Below, in pieces: positions 17,984-27,601 of a stretch of 64,000 bases of DNA. Every line of letters starts with the position of its first letter. Positions within the stretch are counted from its first letter, which is position 1. The translations under genes and the position numbers were made by a program. The DNA lies in assembly GCF_026283945.1 (NCBI RefSeq), contig NZ_JAPDPC010000001.1, positions 2,914,001-2,978,000 on the forward strand, in the 5' to 3' direction. The notes under the pieces were generated by a model that saw only the letters and a list, made by a program, of their open reading frames with translations, made no database searches and was not told the DNA's origin. The stretch comes from Dyella humicola. Its GTDB lineage: Bacteria > Pseudomonadota > Gammaproteobacteria > Xanthomonadales > Rhodanobacteraceae.

Positions 17984-19952
17984 CCCCAGGCTCGACCTGC
18001 TGGACCAGGCCACCGAGCGCGGTACCTTACGTGCTCTTGACGTCGCGTTCGCCCGCTTCCTCGCAGCGCAGGACGCCCATGCCCCGGCCGTGCTCCCCTT
18101 GCTCGGCGCGCTGGTGAGTCGGCAACAGGCCGACGGGCATCTCTGCCTCGATCTGGCATCGTGGGAGCCACTGGCCGAAGAGTTCGCGTGGCCATCGAGC
18201 TGGCGTGCACTGATCGCGACTGCCATCGCCGATCCCAGGTCATTGACGCACTCGATCCTCGTCGCCGTGCCTGACGTGGGTGATCGCGCTGCCTCACCCC
18301 TGGTACTCGACGGTCATCGGCTCTATTTGCGCCGTTATTGGCAACATGAGCAACGTGTGGCGCAGGCCATCAGCCTTCGTTTGAGCCAGTCACCCAGTGC
18401 GCCGCCACAACTGGCTGAACAATTGGCGCGCCTGTTTCCCGCCAAGGTCTCCCACCTCCCCGACTGGCAACGTATCGCCTGCGCATTGGCAGCACGCGGC
18501 GCCTTCACCGTCATCACGGGCGGCCCGGGCACGGGCAAAACCACGACCGTCGTGCGCTTGCTTGGCCTGCTGCAGACCCTGCAGCGCAACCACTCCCCCC
18601 GTCCGCTGCGCATTCGCCTGGCCGCGCCCACGGGCAAGGCATCGGCGCGACTGCAGGCATCGATCAGCGCGCAGATCGCACAGCTCGATGTCGACAGCGA
18701 CGTGCGCGCAACGATTCCCAGCCAAGTCGATACCCTGCATCGCCTGCTGGGCGCACGGCCGGATACGCGCCGCTTTCGCCACGACCGTAGCAATCCGCTG
18801 CACCTGGATGTACTGGTCATCGACGAAGCCTCGATGATCGATCTGGAGATGATGTCGGCGGTGCTCGCCGCGCTACCTGATGATGCGAAGCTGATCCTGC
18901 TCGGTGACAAGGACCAGCTCTCGTCCGTGGAAGCGGGTGCCGTGCTGGGCGACCTCTGCCGCCGAGCAGAAGCCGCGCACTACAGTCCGACAACCGCCGA
19001 CTGGCTGCGCCAGACCACCGGCGACGATGTCGATGCCTGGGTGCGCACAGATGCCGCCCCACTGGACCAGCATGTGGCGATGCTCCGCCTTAGCCATCGC
19101 TTCGGTGCCGAAAGTGGCATCGGCGTGCTCGCTCAAGCAACGAACGAAGGCGACGTCGCAAAAGTGCGGCAGCTGTTAAGGCGGCCGCATATCGATATTG
19201 CATGGCTGAACCCTTCCAGCGAAACGCAACGCCTTGCCGAACTTGTCCTCGACGGTGGCGCCAATCGCTTTTCTGCGCGCAGTGACGATGCCTCGCCGCA
19301 AGGCTATCGTCACTACCTTGAATGGATGCGCCAGGAGCGCCCTCGCGCCGATGCCGACGCGGCGTTGTTCGACACATGGGCCCGTGGCGTGCTGCAGAGC
19401 TTCGGCCGCTTCCAGCTGCTATGCGCGCTGCGCCAGGGCCCGATGGGTGCCGACGGGCTCAATCGCCAGGTGGCCGACATCCTTCACCGAGCGGGACTGA
19501 TCGACGCGAGCCGCGAATGGTACGAAGGCCGCCCCGTGCTGGTGACTCGCAACGACTACAGCCTAGGCTTGATGAATGGCGATGTCGGCATAGCACTGCG
19601 CGTTCCCGACGAACATGGCGTGCTGCATTTACGCGTGGCCTTCGAGGTAGCCGGGGACGCCGGCGATACCGCGACGCGCATCCGCTTCGTACTGCCCTCG
19701 CGCCTGGGCGAGCGCGAAACGGTTTATGCCATGACCGTGCACAAATCACAGGGTTCCGAATTCGACCACGCCGCGCTGGTGCTTCCCGATGAGCCCAACG
19801 CAGTCCTCACTCGCGAACTGCTCTATACCGGAATAACGCGTGCGCGAAGGTGGTTCAGCCTGTGGGCAGCCATGTCCATCGTGGAACAAACCGTCGGCCA
19901 GCCGGTATATCGACACTCAGGGCTGCATGCGCATTGGCAGGTGACCGGATAG
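17973..19952 (+). CDS. recD: Exodeoxyribonuclease V alpha subunit (RecD)
   Basis: The 5'-3' helicase subunit of RecBCD, 659 residues. An N-terminal helical domain is followed by Walker A GGPGTGKT at about 183-190, Walker B VIDEASMID, GDKDQLSSVEAG, and the C-terminal motif MTVHKSQGSEFD. It starts inside the recB end, making a three-gene overlapping unit, and converges with the pilus operon. A short CCGGC/GCCGG inverted repeat lies at the junction. Confidence 0.97.
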   Translation: MRHDPRLDLLDQATERGTLRALDVAFARFLAAQDAHAPAVLPLLGALVSRQQADGHLCLDLASWEPLAEEFAWPSSWRALIATAIADPRSLTHSILVAVPDVGDRAASPLVLDGHRLYLRRYWQHEQRVAQAISLRLSQSPSAPPQLAEQLARLFPAKVSHLPDWQRIACALAARGAFTVITGGPGTGKTTTVVRLLGLLQTLQRNHSPRPLRIRLAAPTGKASARLQASISAQIAQLDVDSDVRATIPSQVDTLHRLLGARPDTRRFRHDRSNPLHLDVLVIDEASMIDLEMMSAVLAALPDDAKLILLGDKDQLSSVEAGAVLGDLCRRAEAAHYSPTTADWLRQTTGDDVDAWVRTDAAPLDQHVAMLRLSHRFGAESGIGVLAQATNEGDVAKVRQLLRRPHIDIAWLNPSSETQRLAELVLDGGANRFSARSDDASPQGYRHYLEWMRQERPRADADAALFDTWARGVLQSFGRFQLLCALRQGPMGADGLNRQVADILHRAGLIDASREWYEGRPVLVTRNDYSLGLMNGDVGIALRVPDEHGVLHLRVAFEVAGDAGDTATRIRFVLPSRLGERETVYAMTVHKSQGSEFDHAALVLPDEPNAVLTRELLYTGITRARRWFSLWAAMSIVEQTVGQPVYRHSGLHAHWQVTG

Positions 19953-19970
19953 CCGGCCCCACGCCGGCGA

Positions 19971-20555
19971 TCAAGAGCAGTTGCTGCCGGACGGCAGCGG
20001 GCCGAGCACAACGCTCCCGGAACTGATCAAGCCGACCTTGATACCTGGTACGGCAGCTGAAGTTTCCGCTTGGGCGCCGCTCGACGGCCGCGAGCAGACG
20101 ATAAGAGCGAACGAGTCACGCCTCCCCTCCCCTTGCTGGCCGTACGTGAAAGGAGCGGCATCCAACGCCGCGATGGCCACACCTTGCTGCATCCCCGTGG
20201 CTCGCAGCAAGGCAAAGTCCGCCTTGCTGGCGTCGTACAACTGATTCGCGCCATCGCCCCCTGTGGGATAGACATAGACGATCCAACCGGACGCGTAGTC
20301 CAACGATTCGCTACAGGTGCCGCCGTCGCGGCTGGCGCAGATCGATACGTATTTTCCGCGCGTAGCAGCCTCAGCTCGTGCGTAGGTGAAATCCGCCAGC
20401 AATTGATTGGCCACCGAGGCCACGCGATGACGGCGCGTCAGGCTGCCGAAATTGGGAACGGCAATCATGGCGAGAATCGCGATGACCGCCAACGTCACCA
20501 TCAGTTCCACCAACGTAAAGCCGCGATGCCTGGAACGGTGCTTGGCCATGATCAT
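19971..20555 (-). CDS. fimT: Type IV minor pseudopilin, FimT/GspH family
   Basis: A 194-residue pseudopilin. Its class III prepilin signal is a basic leader, then G followed by FTLVELMVTLAVIAIL, with the conserved Glu5; PilD would cleave before Phe. The C-terminal GspH/FimT beta domain has several cysteines. The start was set at MIMAKHR because its ATG overlaps the pilE stop (TGATG); an ATG two codons later is equally possible. FimT/FimU-like pilins help prime the pilus and in some bacteria bind DNA. Here it is last in the operon, whereas in Pseudomonas the fimT/fimU genes come first. Confidence 0.85.
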   Translation of the reverse strand: MIMAKHRSRHRGFTLVELMVTLAVIAILAMIAVPNFGSLTRRHRVASVANQLLADFTYARAEAATRGKYVSICASRDGGTCSESLDYASGWIVYVYPTGGDGANQLYDASKADFALLRATGMQQGVAIAALDAAPFTYGQQGEGRRDSFALIVCSRPSSGAQAETSAAVPGIKVGLISSGSVVLGPLPSGSNCS

Positions 20556-20962
20556 CACCAACAATTGCCATTGCTGCTGACGTTGCCCGCCGCCGCCGAT
20601 GTTTTCGTGCCCATGCCATCGAGCTGCAACGATCCGCACGCATCGCTTTGCTGAGCGCTGCGAGGAGTCGCCGTGGCCATGTACGTCGAGGTTGTCTGGT
20701 TCGACAGCGACACGGAGTAAAAGCCGTTATCGGATAGCGCGGGATCGGCGAAGCCCAGGTCTGCAAGTGCACCGTACTTGTTGTACGTGGCGTAGTAGCG
20801 CTCCTGCGCCGTGGCGATGCGCAATAGCAACTCCTGTCCATCGGTTCGCCGTGCGCGATAACCGTAACGGCTATAGGCCGGTACGGCGAATGCTGCAAGT
20901 ACGGCGATGATCGCAACCACGACCATCAGCTCGATTAAGGTAAAGCCGTGCACACGCCGCAT
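20555..20962 (-). CDS. pilE: Type IV minor pilin PilE
   Basis: A 135-residue minor pilin with leader MRRVHG, then FTLIELMVVVAIIAVLAAFAVPAY (Glu5 present), and a small globular domain with two cysteines near the C-terminus. GGGAG seven bases before the ATG, just after the pilY1 stop, fixes the start. It sits between pilY1 and fimT and is predicted to be part of the minor pilin complex that initiates pilus assembly. Confidence 0.9.
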   Translation of the reverse strand: MRRVHGFTLIELMVVVAIIAVLAAFAVPAYSRYGYRARRTDGQELLLRIATAQERYYATYNKYGALADLGFADPALSDNGFYSVSLSNQTTSTYMATATPRSAQQSDACGSLQLDGMGTKTSAAAGNVSSNGNCW

Positions 20963-20975
20963 GATGCGCTCCCGG

Positions 20976-23900
20976 TTAGTCCGCATTGTTGAGCACTCGC
21001 CAGGATCGCCGGCGCCAGACGGGAATGCCGAACGAAGGCGCCTTGCCATCAAGCGCCTGATTGCCCGTGTCCGCGATCAAGCCGGGCACGTAGGCAAGAC
21101 CACCGCCCATCGACGAGGACACCGGCAGGAAACCACCTGTCGGCGGATTTTTTACGCGCAGTCCTGCTTGCGCATAACCGTCGGGCCAGCCCGCAAGGCT
21201 TCCGTAGCTGCCGCCAAGATTGGCTTGGCCCGTCAGCGCATCGAGTATCAGCAGCGCGCCGCGCGGCGCGGGATCGCAGGGGTCGTTGTTCTGCGGTATC
21301 AACGTCGTGACGATCGCCTGATTGGTGGTGAAGATCGCCGTTGCGTCCACCACCACCCGTTCGCCCTTGGCCGAGCTGATATCGAGATCGATAGACCAAC
21401 CGCGAATGGCCGTGCCGCCAGTCGTCTTGGCCGGAACCGGATTGCTGGTGAGGCCTCGTATGCCGGAAGACTCGACCATCGTCTGCTTCACCAGGGGGCT
21501 CGACGAGCTGCCGCCGATGATCGGCACCTGCCCCGCGGAACCTGCGTCGCGCATGCCGTAGATGGACTGCACCCTGGTATTGGCGTCGATGACGTTGTCG
21601 ATGCCGCCGAGATATTTGCCCGTGCCGAACAACACCATGAAGCCACCCGCAGCGGCATCGGGAAACAGGCGCGGCATCACCGTGATGGGCTGATAGCCCG
21701 GGTTCTGGGGACGGTAGAACAACTCGGTTTTCCAATTCGCAGGATTGCTATCCGTCAGATCAAAGCGCCATAGATTGCCCAGCAGATCGCCCGCAAAGGC
21801 GACGTCATCGATCTGGTCGCTGTTGTAATCGCCCACTACGGGCGTGGTCAGGCCGTAACTCTCGATGGAGCCAGCCAGACCGCTGACGCTGGTAGGCGTC
21901 CTCAGCTCTCGGAGCAATTCACCCGTTTGCGCATCAAGCACGAACAGCGAACTGAACGCGTTGCTTGCCGCAGGCTCGGTGCTCCCTGTCGGGAAATAGC
22001 CAGCCGGCACCATGACGACCCACTTGCCATTGGCCAGCCTGCCGATATTGGGCCTGCCATAGGTGTAACCCAGATTGGCGGGATTGTTGCCGCCACTTGC
22101 CGGAAGGGTGTGGTTGAATTCCCACAGCACTTTTTCGGCGGGTCCGATGACCTTGCCGGAAGTGCCGCCTTCAGTGGCCGACGGCTCCGTAATATCCAAC
22201 GCGTAGACACCCCGGCCACCCAGCCGCAAACCGGCTACCAGGATGGTGTGCCAGCCCTGGCTGCTACCCGTACTGAAATAGACATCGCGACTCACAGGCG
22301 TGCCATCGACCGACGGCATGAACTTGAAATCGTCCAGTGATGACCAGCCGGACAGGCGGCTAAAAGCGGAATAAGGCACATAGGCCCAGCGCTCCGCACC
22401 TGGATTCGGCGTGACGTCGACTGAGCTGGCAAGCGTCGACGCGGTGGTGGCGTCAAACGCATGCAGCATGCCGTCGTTCGCCGCCACATAGACGGTGGGC
22501 GCACGCTTGGCATGATCGGCGCGGAACTTCTCATACGATTTACCCGAGGCGGCAGCCAAGGCTTCCGCAGAACCTGCCGGCCAGGTATTGCCGTACCCGC
22601 CGTTCGGCTGTGCCACATAAAGCGTTTGCGCATTGACGACCGCACCGAACACAGAGTTGCGCTGCCGGAAGCTGGTGCCATCTTTGCTCTGATCGCCACG
22701 CAACCAGCCTAGCCGGTCGCTGCCAGCAGGCGTCGTGGTCCCCGAGCCAAAACCCGCGTCCACCGCATTGATCGCGCTCACAACCGTGGCGCCGCGGAAG
22801 GCGGCACCTTTCCCCGTGCCAAGGCCTGTACTGGTAAGGATGACCCGGCTGTCTCCGGCCTTCGCCCGCGTGTCCAGCAAGCTGCGGCCATTCCATAGCG
22901 CAGCCGCTGAAATGCTTCCATCGGTATTGACCGTATTGGCCGTCAGGCTCCCTTTCCAGTCATTGGTGTCGTAGCCCGCCTGGTAGGTTACGGCGCCTTC
23001 GGTAAGAACCGCCGAGCTCAGGCTCCCCGACACCGACGTGGTGTTGCGCGAGACGATGCTGTTGATGATGTTCTTCAACGCATTGCTGAGTGTGGAAGGA
23101 TTGCTGGCGGCAAAGAACACGCCGCGGCTGTTGAGCGCCGCGTGCCACATGTCATCGATCTTCTTGCCATCGTCCGTTCCCACGACGGGCACAGGCCAGG
23201 CGATGGCTCCGCTGCGCAGGCTCTTATAGGTCGTCGCATTGTTCGACAGCGTGCCCGAAGCGCCGAAGCCAATCATGTACTGCACCAGGTGCGGCCAGGT
23301 GGCCGGATCGTTGGCCGGGTTCCAGTAGATCTCCTTGTTCGTGCGCGGATCCGCATCCGGCGCCAGTGGCTTGTTGAACAACGTGGTGGATTGGTCGGGA
23401 ATATTGGACGACACCTTGAGCCGATTGGCTGGGGTCGCGAACAGACTGGCGCCCGTCACGCCCGCCTGCAAGTCGGTGGCCCAGTACCGGAAGGCGATAT
23501 CAGCCATCGTCTCGACGCTATTGCTTTCCTCGTTCCACACGACCTTGCTTTCGCTATCCGACAGGGAAAAGCTGCCGATCCCGTCAGGCAACCGGCTGAT
23601 GGCAGCGCGATCGTTGATCGCCCCCTGCGTTGGCGTATCCCCATTCCACATGCCGTCGGTCATCTGAATGTGGTAGTTCTGGCGACATACCAGTTCCTTG
23701 CCGACATCGCGGTCCCAATACGGATTATTGTCGGTCGCGCCCGTGCGGTTCTTGAAATATTCGCCCACGCGCAACGCGGCGGTGCGATTCGGCGTGCCGC
23801 CTGCATCCGGCATGGCGAACAGCCAGTTGTAGAAGCGCGTACGCATATTGCTCGTCGTCGTGCCGTCGACAAACTTGTAGATCGACGTCGCCGTGGTCAG

Positions 23901-24740
23901 CCAAGGATTTGTCGTGGTATTCGCATTGATGTTCTGCCACGCGACGCGGACGTTGTCATTGAACGGCTGGAAGGCATGCGAAACGGAAGATACCGACGCC
24001 ATGGTGCGGGTGCGGTAGTACGAAAACCAGTTGGCGAAGTTCTGCTGTTGGGCCGCCGGCAGCGGTACCCAGGTCCAGCTCCCGGCGGTGTAGAGATTGG
24101 CTATCGCCTGCGTCGTGAGCTGGCCCGAACTATTCACCGGCAAGGTACTCGCCGCGCCGGTGTACCTGTAGTAGCCCGCTCCCTTGTTTCCACAAAAGCT
24201 GAGCGTGGCAAGGTTCTGCGTGTAATTCGTTGCCGAAACGGGGCTGGCGGGCCGGTTGACCTTGAACCCATTGACCCAGGCTGCGGTGAACACCGCATTG
24301 GGCATGCTGGTGCCGTCGGCCTTCACCGGTGGCGCATAGGTATTGTCGGGATTGAAATAGACACCATTCATGCTCCAGGAACGCGGATCACTGCTGTCCG
24401 TGATGCCTGGAGCAATCACGCCCGCGCAAAGATAGGGACCAACGGCGGTCCCGCTCGGATAGGCGTAATTCTCCGCCTCCGTCTGCCCGTTCCCAGCGCC
24501 CCAGCTAACGTTGCTATAGGGGCGCGTATCGGGCATATGGCGCCAAGTCATCGAGCCGGAATCGTCGAATGTCAGCACCAGATTAGGCGCCACCGAGGTG
24601 GTGGCTGCTGGTGGTCCTGGACTGAGTTCGACCGTGCCGGCCATGGATACGGCAGAGGTACCGGCAAACACGCCCATCGCCAATCCGATGAACGCGGGCT
24701 GCAGCCGCTGACGTGCAAAATTCGCTTTAGGCATGGTCAT
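20976..24740 (-). CDS. pilY1: Type IV pilus tip/assembly protein PilY1
   Basis: A 1254-residue exported protein with an N-terminal signal sequence (about 10-34). A von Willebrand A-like region begins with the metal-binding motif DDSGSM at about 59-64. The C-terminal half is the PilY1 beta-propeller, including a calcium-loop-like GDYNSDQIDD at about 970-980. PilY1 proteins act at the pilus tip in adhesion, surface sensing and control of retraction. Met3 is an alternative start. It lies between pilX and pilE in the same direction. N-terminal regions of this family vary greatly, so adhesion specificity cannot be read here. Confidence 0.95.
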   Translation of the reverse strand: MTMPKANFARQRLQPAFIGLAMGVFAGTSAVSMAGTVELSPGPPAATTSVAPNLVLTFDDSGSMTWRHMPDTRPYSNVSWGAGNGQTEAENYAYPSGTAVGPYLCAGVIAPGITDSSDPRSWSMNGVYFNPDNTYAPPVKADGTSMPNAVFTAAWVNGFKVNRPASPVSATNYTQNLATLSFCGNKGAGYYRYTGAASTLPVNSSGQLTTQAIANLYTAGSWTWVPLPAAQQQNFANWFSYYRTRTMASVSSVSHAFQPFNDNVRVAWQNINANTTTNPWLTTATSIYKFVDGTTTSNMRTRFYNWLFAMPDAGGTPNRTAALRVGEYFKNRTGATDNNPYWDRDVGKELVCRQNYHIQMTDGMWNGDTPTQGAINDRAAISRLPDGIGSFSLSDSESKVVWNEESNSVETMADIAFRYWATDLQAGVTGASLFATPANRLKVSSNIPDQSTTLFNKPLAPDADPRTNKEIYWNPANDPATWPHLVQYMIGFGASGTLSNNATTYKSLRSGAIAWPVPVVGTDDGKKIDDMWHAALNSRGVFFAASNPSTLSNALKNIINSIVSRNTTSVSGSLSSAVLTEGAVTYQAGYDTNDWKGSLTANTVNTDGSISAAALWNGRSLLDTRAKAGDSRVILTSTGLGTGKGAAFRGATVVSAINAVDAGFGSGTTTPAGSDRLGWLRGDQSKDGTSFRQRNSVFGAVVNAQTLYVAQPNGGYGNTWPAGSAEALAAASGKSYEKFRADHAKRAPTVYVAANDGMLHAFDATTASTLASSVDVTPNPGAERWAYVPYSAFSRLSGWSSLDDFKFMPSVDGTPVSRDVYFSTGSSQGWHTILVAGLRLGGRGVYALDITEPSATEGGTSGKVIGPAEKVLWEFNHTLPASGGNNPANLGYTYGRPNIGRLANGKWVVMVPAGYFPTGSTEPAASNAFSSLFVLDAQTGELLRELRTPTSVSGLAGSIESYGLTTPVVGDYNSDQIDDVAFAGDLLGNLWRFDLTDSNPANWKTELFYRPQNPGYQPITVMPRLFPDAAAGGFMVLFGTGKYLGGIDNVIDANTRVQSIYGMRDAGSAGQVPIIGGSSSSPLVKQTMVESSGIRGLTSNPVPAKTTGGTAIRGWSIDLDISSAKGERVVVDATAIFTTNQAIVTTLIPQNNDPCDPAPRGALLILDALTGQANLGGSYGSLAGWPDGYAQAGLRVKNPPTGGFLPVSSSMGGGLAYVPGLIADTGNQALDGKAPSFGIPVWRRRSWRVLNNAD

Positions 24741-24751
24741 TGTTCCGGGTG

Positions 24752-25411
24752 TCAGTTGCTCTTCGCGCCGAAGGTGGACTCGAGCACCCTCACGGCGTTT
24801 TCATTGCCACCGACACCACGCGCCGTGATGCGATAGATATGCGTGCCTGGGTTGGATGCTCCCGTGCCCGTGCTACTGGTGACGCCGGATTCGTGCTGCC
24901 CGCCCGCACCTGGCGGCAACTCCGGGCCGAGATCCTCGATCAGGTAGCGCGGATTGCGTGCCAATGCGGCAATCAACTTATGCTCCGCGGAGAAACCGAC
25001 CGAACTGGGGCTGGTGTAGTCATGCCCCCCGCTTTCACCCTTGTATTCGGTCGAGCCAGCCGTCACCCATCCACCACTCGTGCGGAATTCGACGACGTCG
25101 TTGACCGGACTCGCCGCGTCGAACACGTAGCACTCGGAGATCACGGAGGTGCCACAGCTCACGCCACCCTGCCCGCCGGCTTTCCACAATTTCCACTCCG
25201 CGCCGCGCAACGCCGTTTCGGCTGCCATCTCGGCCATCTGGTTGTTGCGCAGGCCGCCCGCCATTCGCTCCTGCAGCAACGAGCGACCGGAAGCACTGAT
25301 CGCAAGCATGGTCAGCAGCAGCAGAAAAATCAGCGCCACCACCAGCACCACGCCGTGCTGAGCGTGCGGGCCGGAACGCGTGGACCATCTGGAGAAACGT
25401 GACGTCATCAT
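24752..25411 (-). CDS. pilX: Type IV pilus minor component PilX
   Basis: A 219-residue pilus protein with a basic leader and a hydrophobic helix GVVLVVALIFLLLLTML. This replaces the canonical FTLxE sequence, as is normal for PilX, which lacks Glu5. The following segment with QERMAGGLRNNQMAEMAAETALRGAE is the family signature. It lies 11 bases before pilY1. By comparison with Pseudomonas it forms a tip subcomplex with PilV, PilW and PilY1. Confidence 0.92.
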   Translation of the reverse strand: MMTSRFSRWSTRSGPHAQHGVVLVVALIFLLLLTMLAISASGRSLLQERMAGGLRNNQMAEMAAETALRGAEWKLWKAGGQGGVSCGTSVISECYVFDAASPVNDVVEFRTSGGWVTAGSTEYKGESGGHDYTSPSSVGFSAEHKLIAALARNPRYLIEDLGPELPPGAGGQHESGVTSSTGTGASNPGTHIYRITARGVGGNENAVRVLESTFGAKSN

Positions 25412-25447
25412 GGATTCCTCATCGCGCCCTCGCGGCCACGCGCAAGC

Positions 25448-26746
25448 TCAGGGGTTGTAATTGCGAAGCGCGACGAGCGCACTGAATTCGCGCCGAAGCA
25501 TGCGATCGTCAAATCCCTGCTGGGCGGGCGTGACGGAACGGCCAGCATCACCAGGCAGCCTGGGCTCGGTGATGCCGTCCGACGCATAGGTGTACCTGGT
25601 GTCGCTCGCGGCCAGCGTCGGCAGCGCTTGCTGGCCGCTCATAAGAATGCGCACCTCAATACTCTTCACACCGCGCCACAGGCAGCCCGGATCGGTGCCC
25701 AGCTTTACCGGCACCGACGGCGGACAGTTCGTTCCGCTATCGATCTGCGTGGCGGTGAGATAACTCGTATTGCCGTTGCTGTCCTCCACGCCGTAGAGGA
25801 AATCCAGTCGCTCAACACCGCGGACCAGCTCGCTGTCCCTGCCATTGAGTCGACGGATCAGTGCTCCGGTGGTGCTGCCATCGTCGTTCGCCACCACCTT
25901 CAGGTAATAGGTGACGGTGAGGAAATCCTTCTTGAAGTCGAACAGGCGCGGCGCGGATTGCGGCTGCAACGCCACTGGCTTGCCGGTGTTGCCATCGAGT
26001 GCCGTGCTCACCGCCACAGGTGAGATCCGGGCACCGCCACCGTCGACGGCAAAGACTGCCGCACTGGAACAGTTCGCCAGCATCGCCAGATCACCGGTTT
26101 CGAAATCGGTGACGGGCGGCTCGCCCCGACCTTGCTTCAGATCGATGGCGGCCACCGTGCCATCCGCGTCCGTGGTCACCGTGCTGTTGGTGCCGCCCAG
26201 CGCCCAACCCTTGGACGAATCGAGATAGCGCAGGGTGAGGACACTCGAGCCAACTACGCGGCTGTCGACGTTCGTGCCCATGTTGGGAACCTTGCTTACC
26301 GCCGGCGTGCAGCTCGTACGCGTGCAGTCATAACCACGCATGGCTAGAAACGATGGGAAGTAGTAAGGCGACGTCGGCTTGGCGGGATAGGGAGACGCGC
26401 CCCAGTTCGTGGTCACGTCGCTCATCGCGCCCACCAGGTTATTGGCGTACACCATGGGTGAACGCAAGCCGTCGAGCAGCAGGCCACTGGATGTCTGGTT
26501 GGCGAGGCCACCGGTGTTCGCGCAGTAGTGGCCATTAGCCATGCGTAGATCGCCGACCAGACGACCCATCGCATACCGCCCCTCCTCCTGCAGCCGCGCC
26601 AGCTGGTTCTGCACGCGATTGCTGTGTGAAGTGGTCAGGAACACGGTGATGATGCCGCCAGACACGAGCAGGCCAAGCACCATGGCTATCATCAGCTCGA
26701 CCAGCGTCACGCCGCATTGATCAACGCGCAAGCGTGGCCTGATCAT
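25448..26746 (-). CDS. pilW: Type IV pilus minor pilin PilW
   Basis: A 432-residue minor pilin, long for a pilin as is normal for PilW. Leader to Gly, then VTLVELMIAMVLGLLVSGGII with Glu5. The helix continues to about residue 60 with the SHSNRVQNQLARLQEEGRYA family signature, followed by a large beta-rich domain. The start overlaps the pilV stop (ATGA), so the two are probably co-translated. Role: minor pilin tip complex. Confidence 0.93.
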   Translation of the reverse strand: MIRPRLRVDQCGVTLVELMIAMVLGLLVSGGIITVFLTTSHSNRVQNQLARLQEEGRYAMGRLVGDLRMANGHYCANTGGLANQTSSGLLLDGLRSPMVYANNLVGAMSDVTTNWGASPYPAKPTSPYYFPSFLAMRGYDCTRTSCTPAVSKVPNMGTNVDSRVVGSSVLTLRYLDSSKGWALGGTNSTVTTDADGTVAAIDLKQGRGEPPVTDFETGDLAMLANCSSAAVFAVDGGGARISPVAVSTALDGNTGKPVALQPQSAPRLFDFKKDFLTVTYYLKVVANDDGSTTGALIRRLNGRDSELVRGVERLDFLYGVEDSNGNTSYLTATQIDSGTNCPPSVPVKLGTDPGCLWRGVKSIEVRILMSGQQALPTLAASDTRYTYASDGITEPRLPGDAGRSVTPAQQGFDDRMLRREFSALVALRNYNP

Positions 26747-27270
26747 GGCTGGAACTCCCAGGCAAACGATTGCGTCGGCGGATCACTGGCGCCCGTGGCG
26801 ATCACCTTGCGCTCGGTCCAGGTGATGGTCATGGCGCAGATACCGCCATAAGGTGGTCGCATGCCCATCTGCGGCGTCGGGTCGTAGCCGAGACCGGCCG
26901 TGCCCGTGCAGCTGATCGTTGCGTGTGCATCGGGCAACAGTGTCTTGAGCAGCTGACTCCACTCATATTGATCACGCACGGCGACCTGCGCGGGCGAGCA
27001 TGGCGAGGCCTTGCTGCACGTCTGCTTGGTGGATGTCGGGTAGCCGGTGGCGTTGTACGCGCCGTTCCACAACCCCATCGGATTGGCTCGCATCCGATCG
27101 GCCATGTTGCCGGCGAGAAACGTCACCTGGGTGCGCAGGTAAGCCGCGTGATTGGAGCGCGCCGCCATCACCATCAGGCCAGCCAATCCAATCAGGCCAA
27201 CACTGAAGATCAGCACAGCCATGAGCACCTCGATGAGCGAGATGCCGCGCTGTCGCGAACGTGCCTGCAT
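26743..27270 (-). CDS. pilV: Type IV pilus modification/minor pilin PilV
   Basis: First gene of the pilus operon, 175 residues. Prepilin leader MQARSRQRG, then ISLIEVLMAVLIFSVGLIGLAGL with Glu5. GGGAGACC lies just upstream of the ATG. PilV is part of the PilVWX-PilY1 tip complex. Transcription presumably starts in the AT-richer upstream region, which carries a TGAT-N4-ATCA palindrome. Confidence 0.93.
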   Translation of the reverse strand: MQARSRQRGISLIEVLMAVLIFSVGLIGLAGLMVMAARSNHAAYLRTQVTFLAGNMADRMRANPMGLWNGAYNATGYPTSTKQTCSKASPCSPAQVAVRDQYEWSQLLKTLLPDAHATISCTGTAGLGYDPTPQMGMRPPYGGICAMTITWTERKVIATGASDPPTQSFAWEFQP

Positions 27271-27562
27271 ATCGGGTCTCCCTGGTGCCGTCAGGGGACT
27301 TTAGTCAGATGAATTCGCGCGTAAATATTTGCGATGACGAGCGGTATGAAACGTCCGACAAACGGCATGTTCTTGCGATTCAACCGAGACAAAGATCACA
27401 CGAAAGGACAAACATGATTTAAATCAGTCAATTGCGACCAATTGCATAAAAAGCCTACGCGCCAAATTCGCAACATGTTGCCGATCGTGTGGTGACACGC
27501 ACGTGCCGTTCGCACTCCGCCGCCAAGCAGAACCAGGTCGACATTTGTGCCGCTTGGACGAA
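27271..27562. other. AT-richer promoter region upstream of pilV
   Basis: About 290 bases between pilV and the tRNA-Thr terminator, visibly less GC-rich than its neighbours. I could not find a convincing sigma70 or sigma54 pair on the minus strand. The clearest element is the palindrome at 27415-27426. No open frame here is supported. Confidence 0.5.
27415..27426. promoter_or_regulatory. TGAT-N4-ATCA palindrome upstream of pilV
   Basis: TGATTTAAATCA is a perfect 12-base palindrome containing the FNR/Anr core TGAT-N4-ATCA; only the outermost T and A of the full consensus are missing. It is centred about 150 bases upstream of pilV. Binding by Anr or another Crp-family protein is inference. Confidence 0.4.
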
Positions 27563-27596
27563 AACACAAAGGCCCGCTTGCGCGGGCCTTTGTGTT
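27563..27596 (-). terminator. Intrinsic terminator of tRNA-Thr
   Basis: A perfect 15-base-pair stem (27563-27577 with 27582-27596) and a 4-base loop. On the minus strand a TTTTCG tract follows it, a few bases after the tRNA CCA end. The plus-strand side is also followed by a weak T-poor tract, so it probably acts leftward. Confidence 0.85.
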
Positions 27597-27601
27597 GAAG
27601 C

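Noticed and set aside
23142-24836. A 564-codon plus-strand open frame opposite pilY1
   Set aside because: Antisense shadow of a clear PilY1 gene, with no domain of its own.
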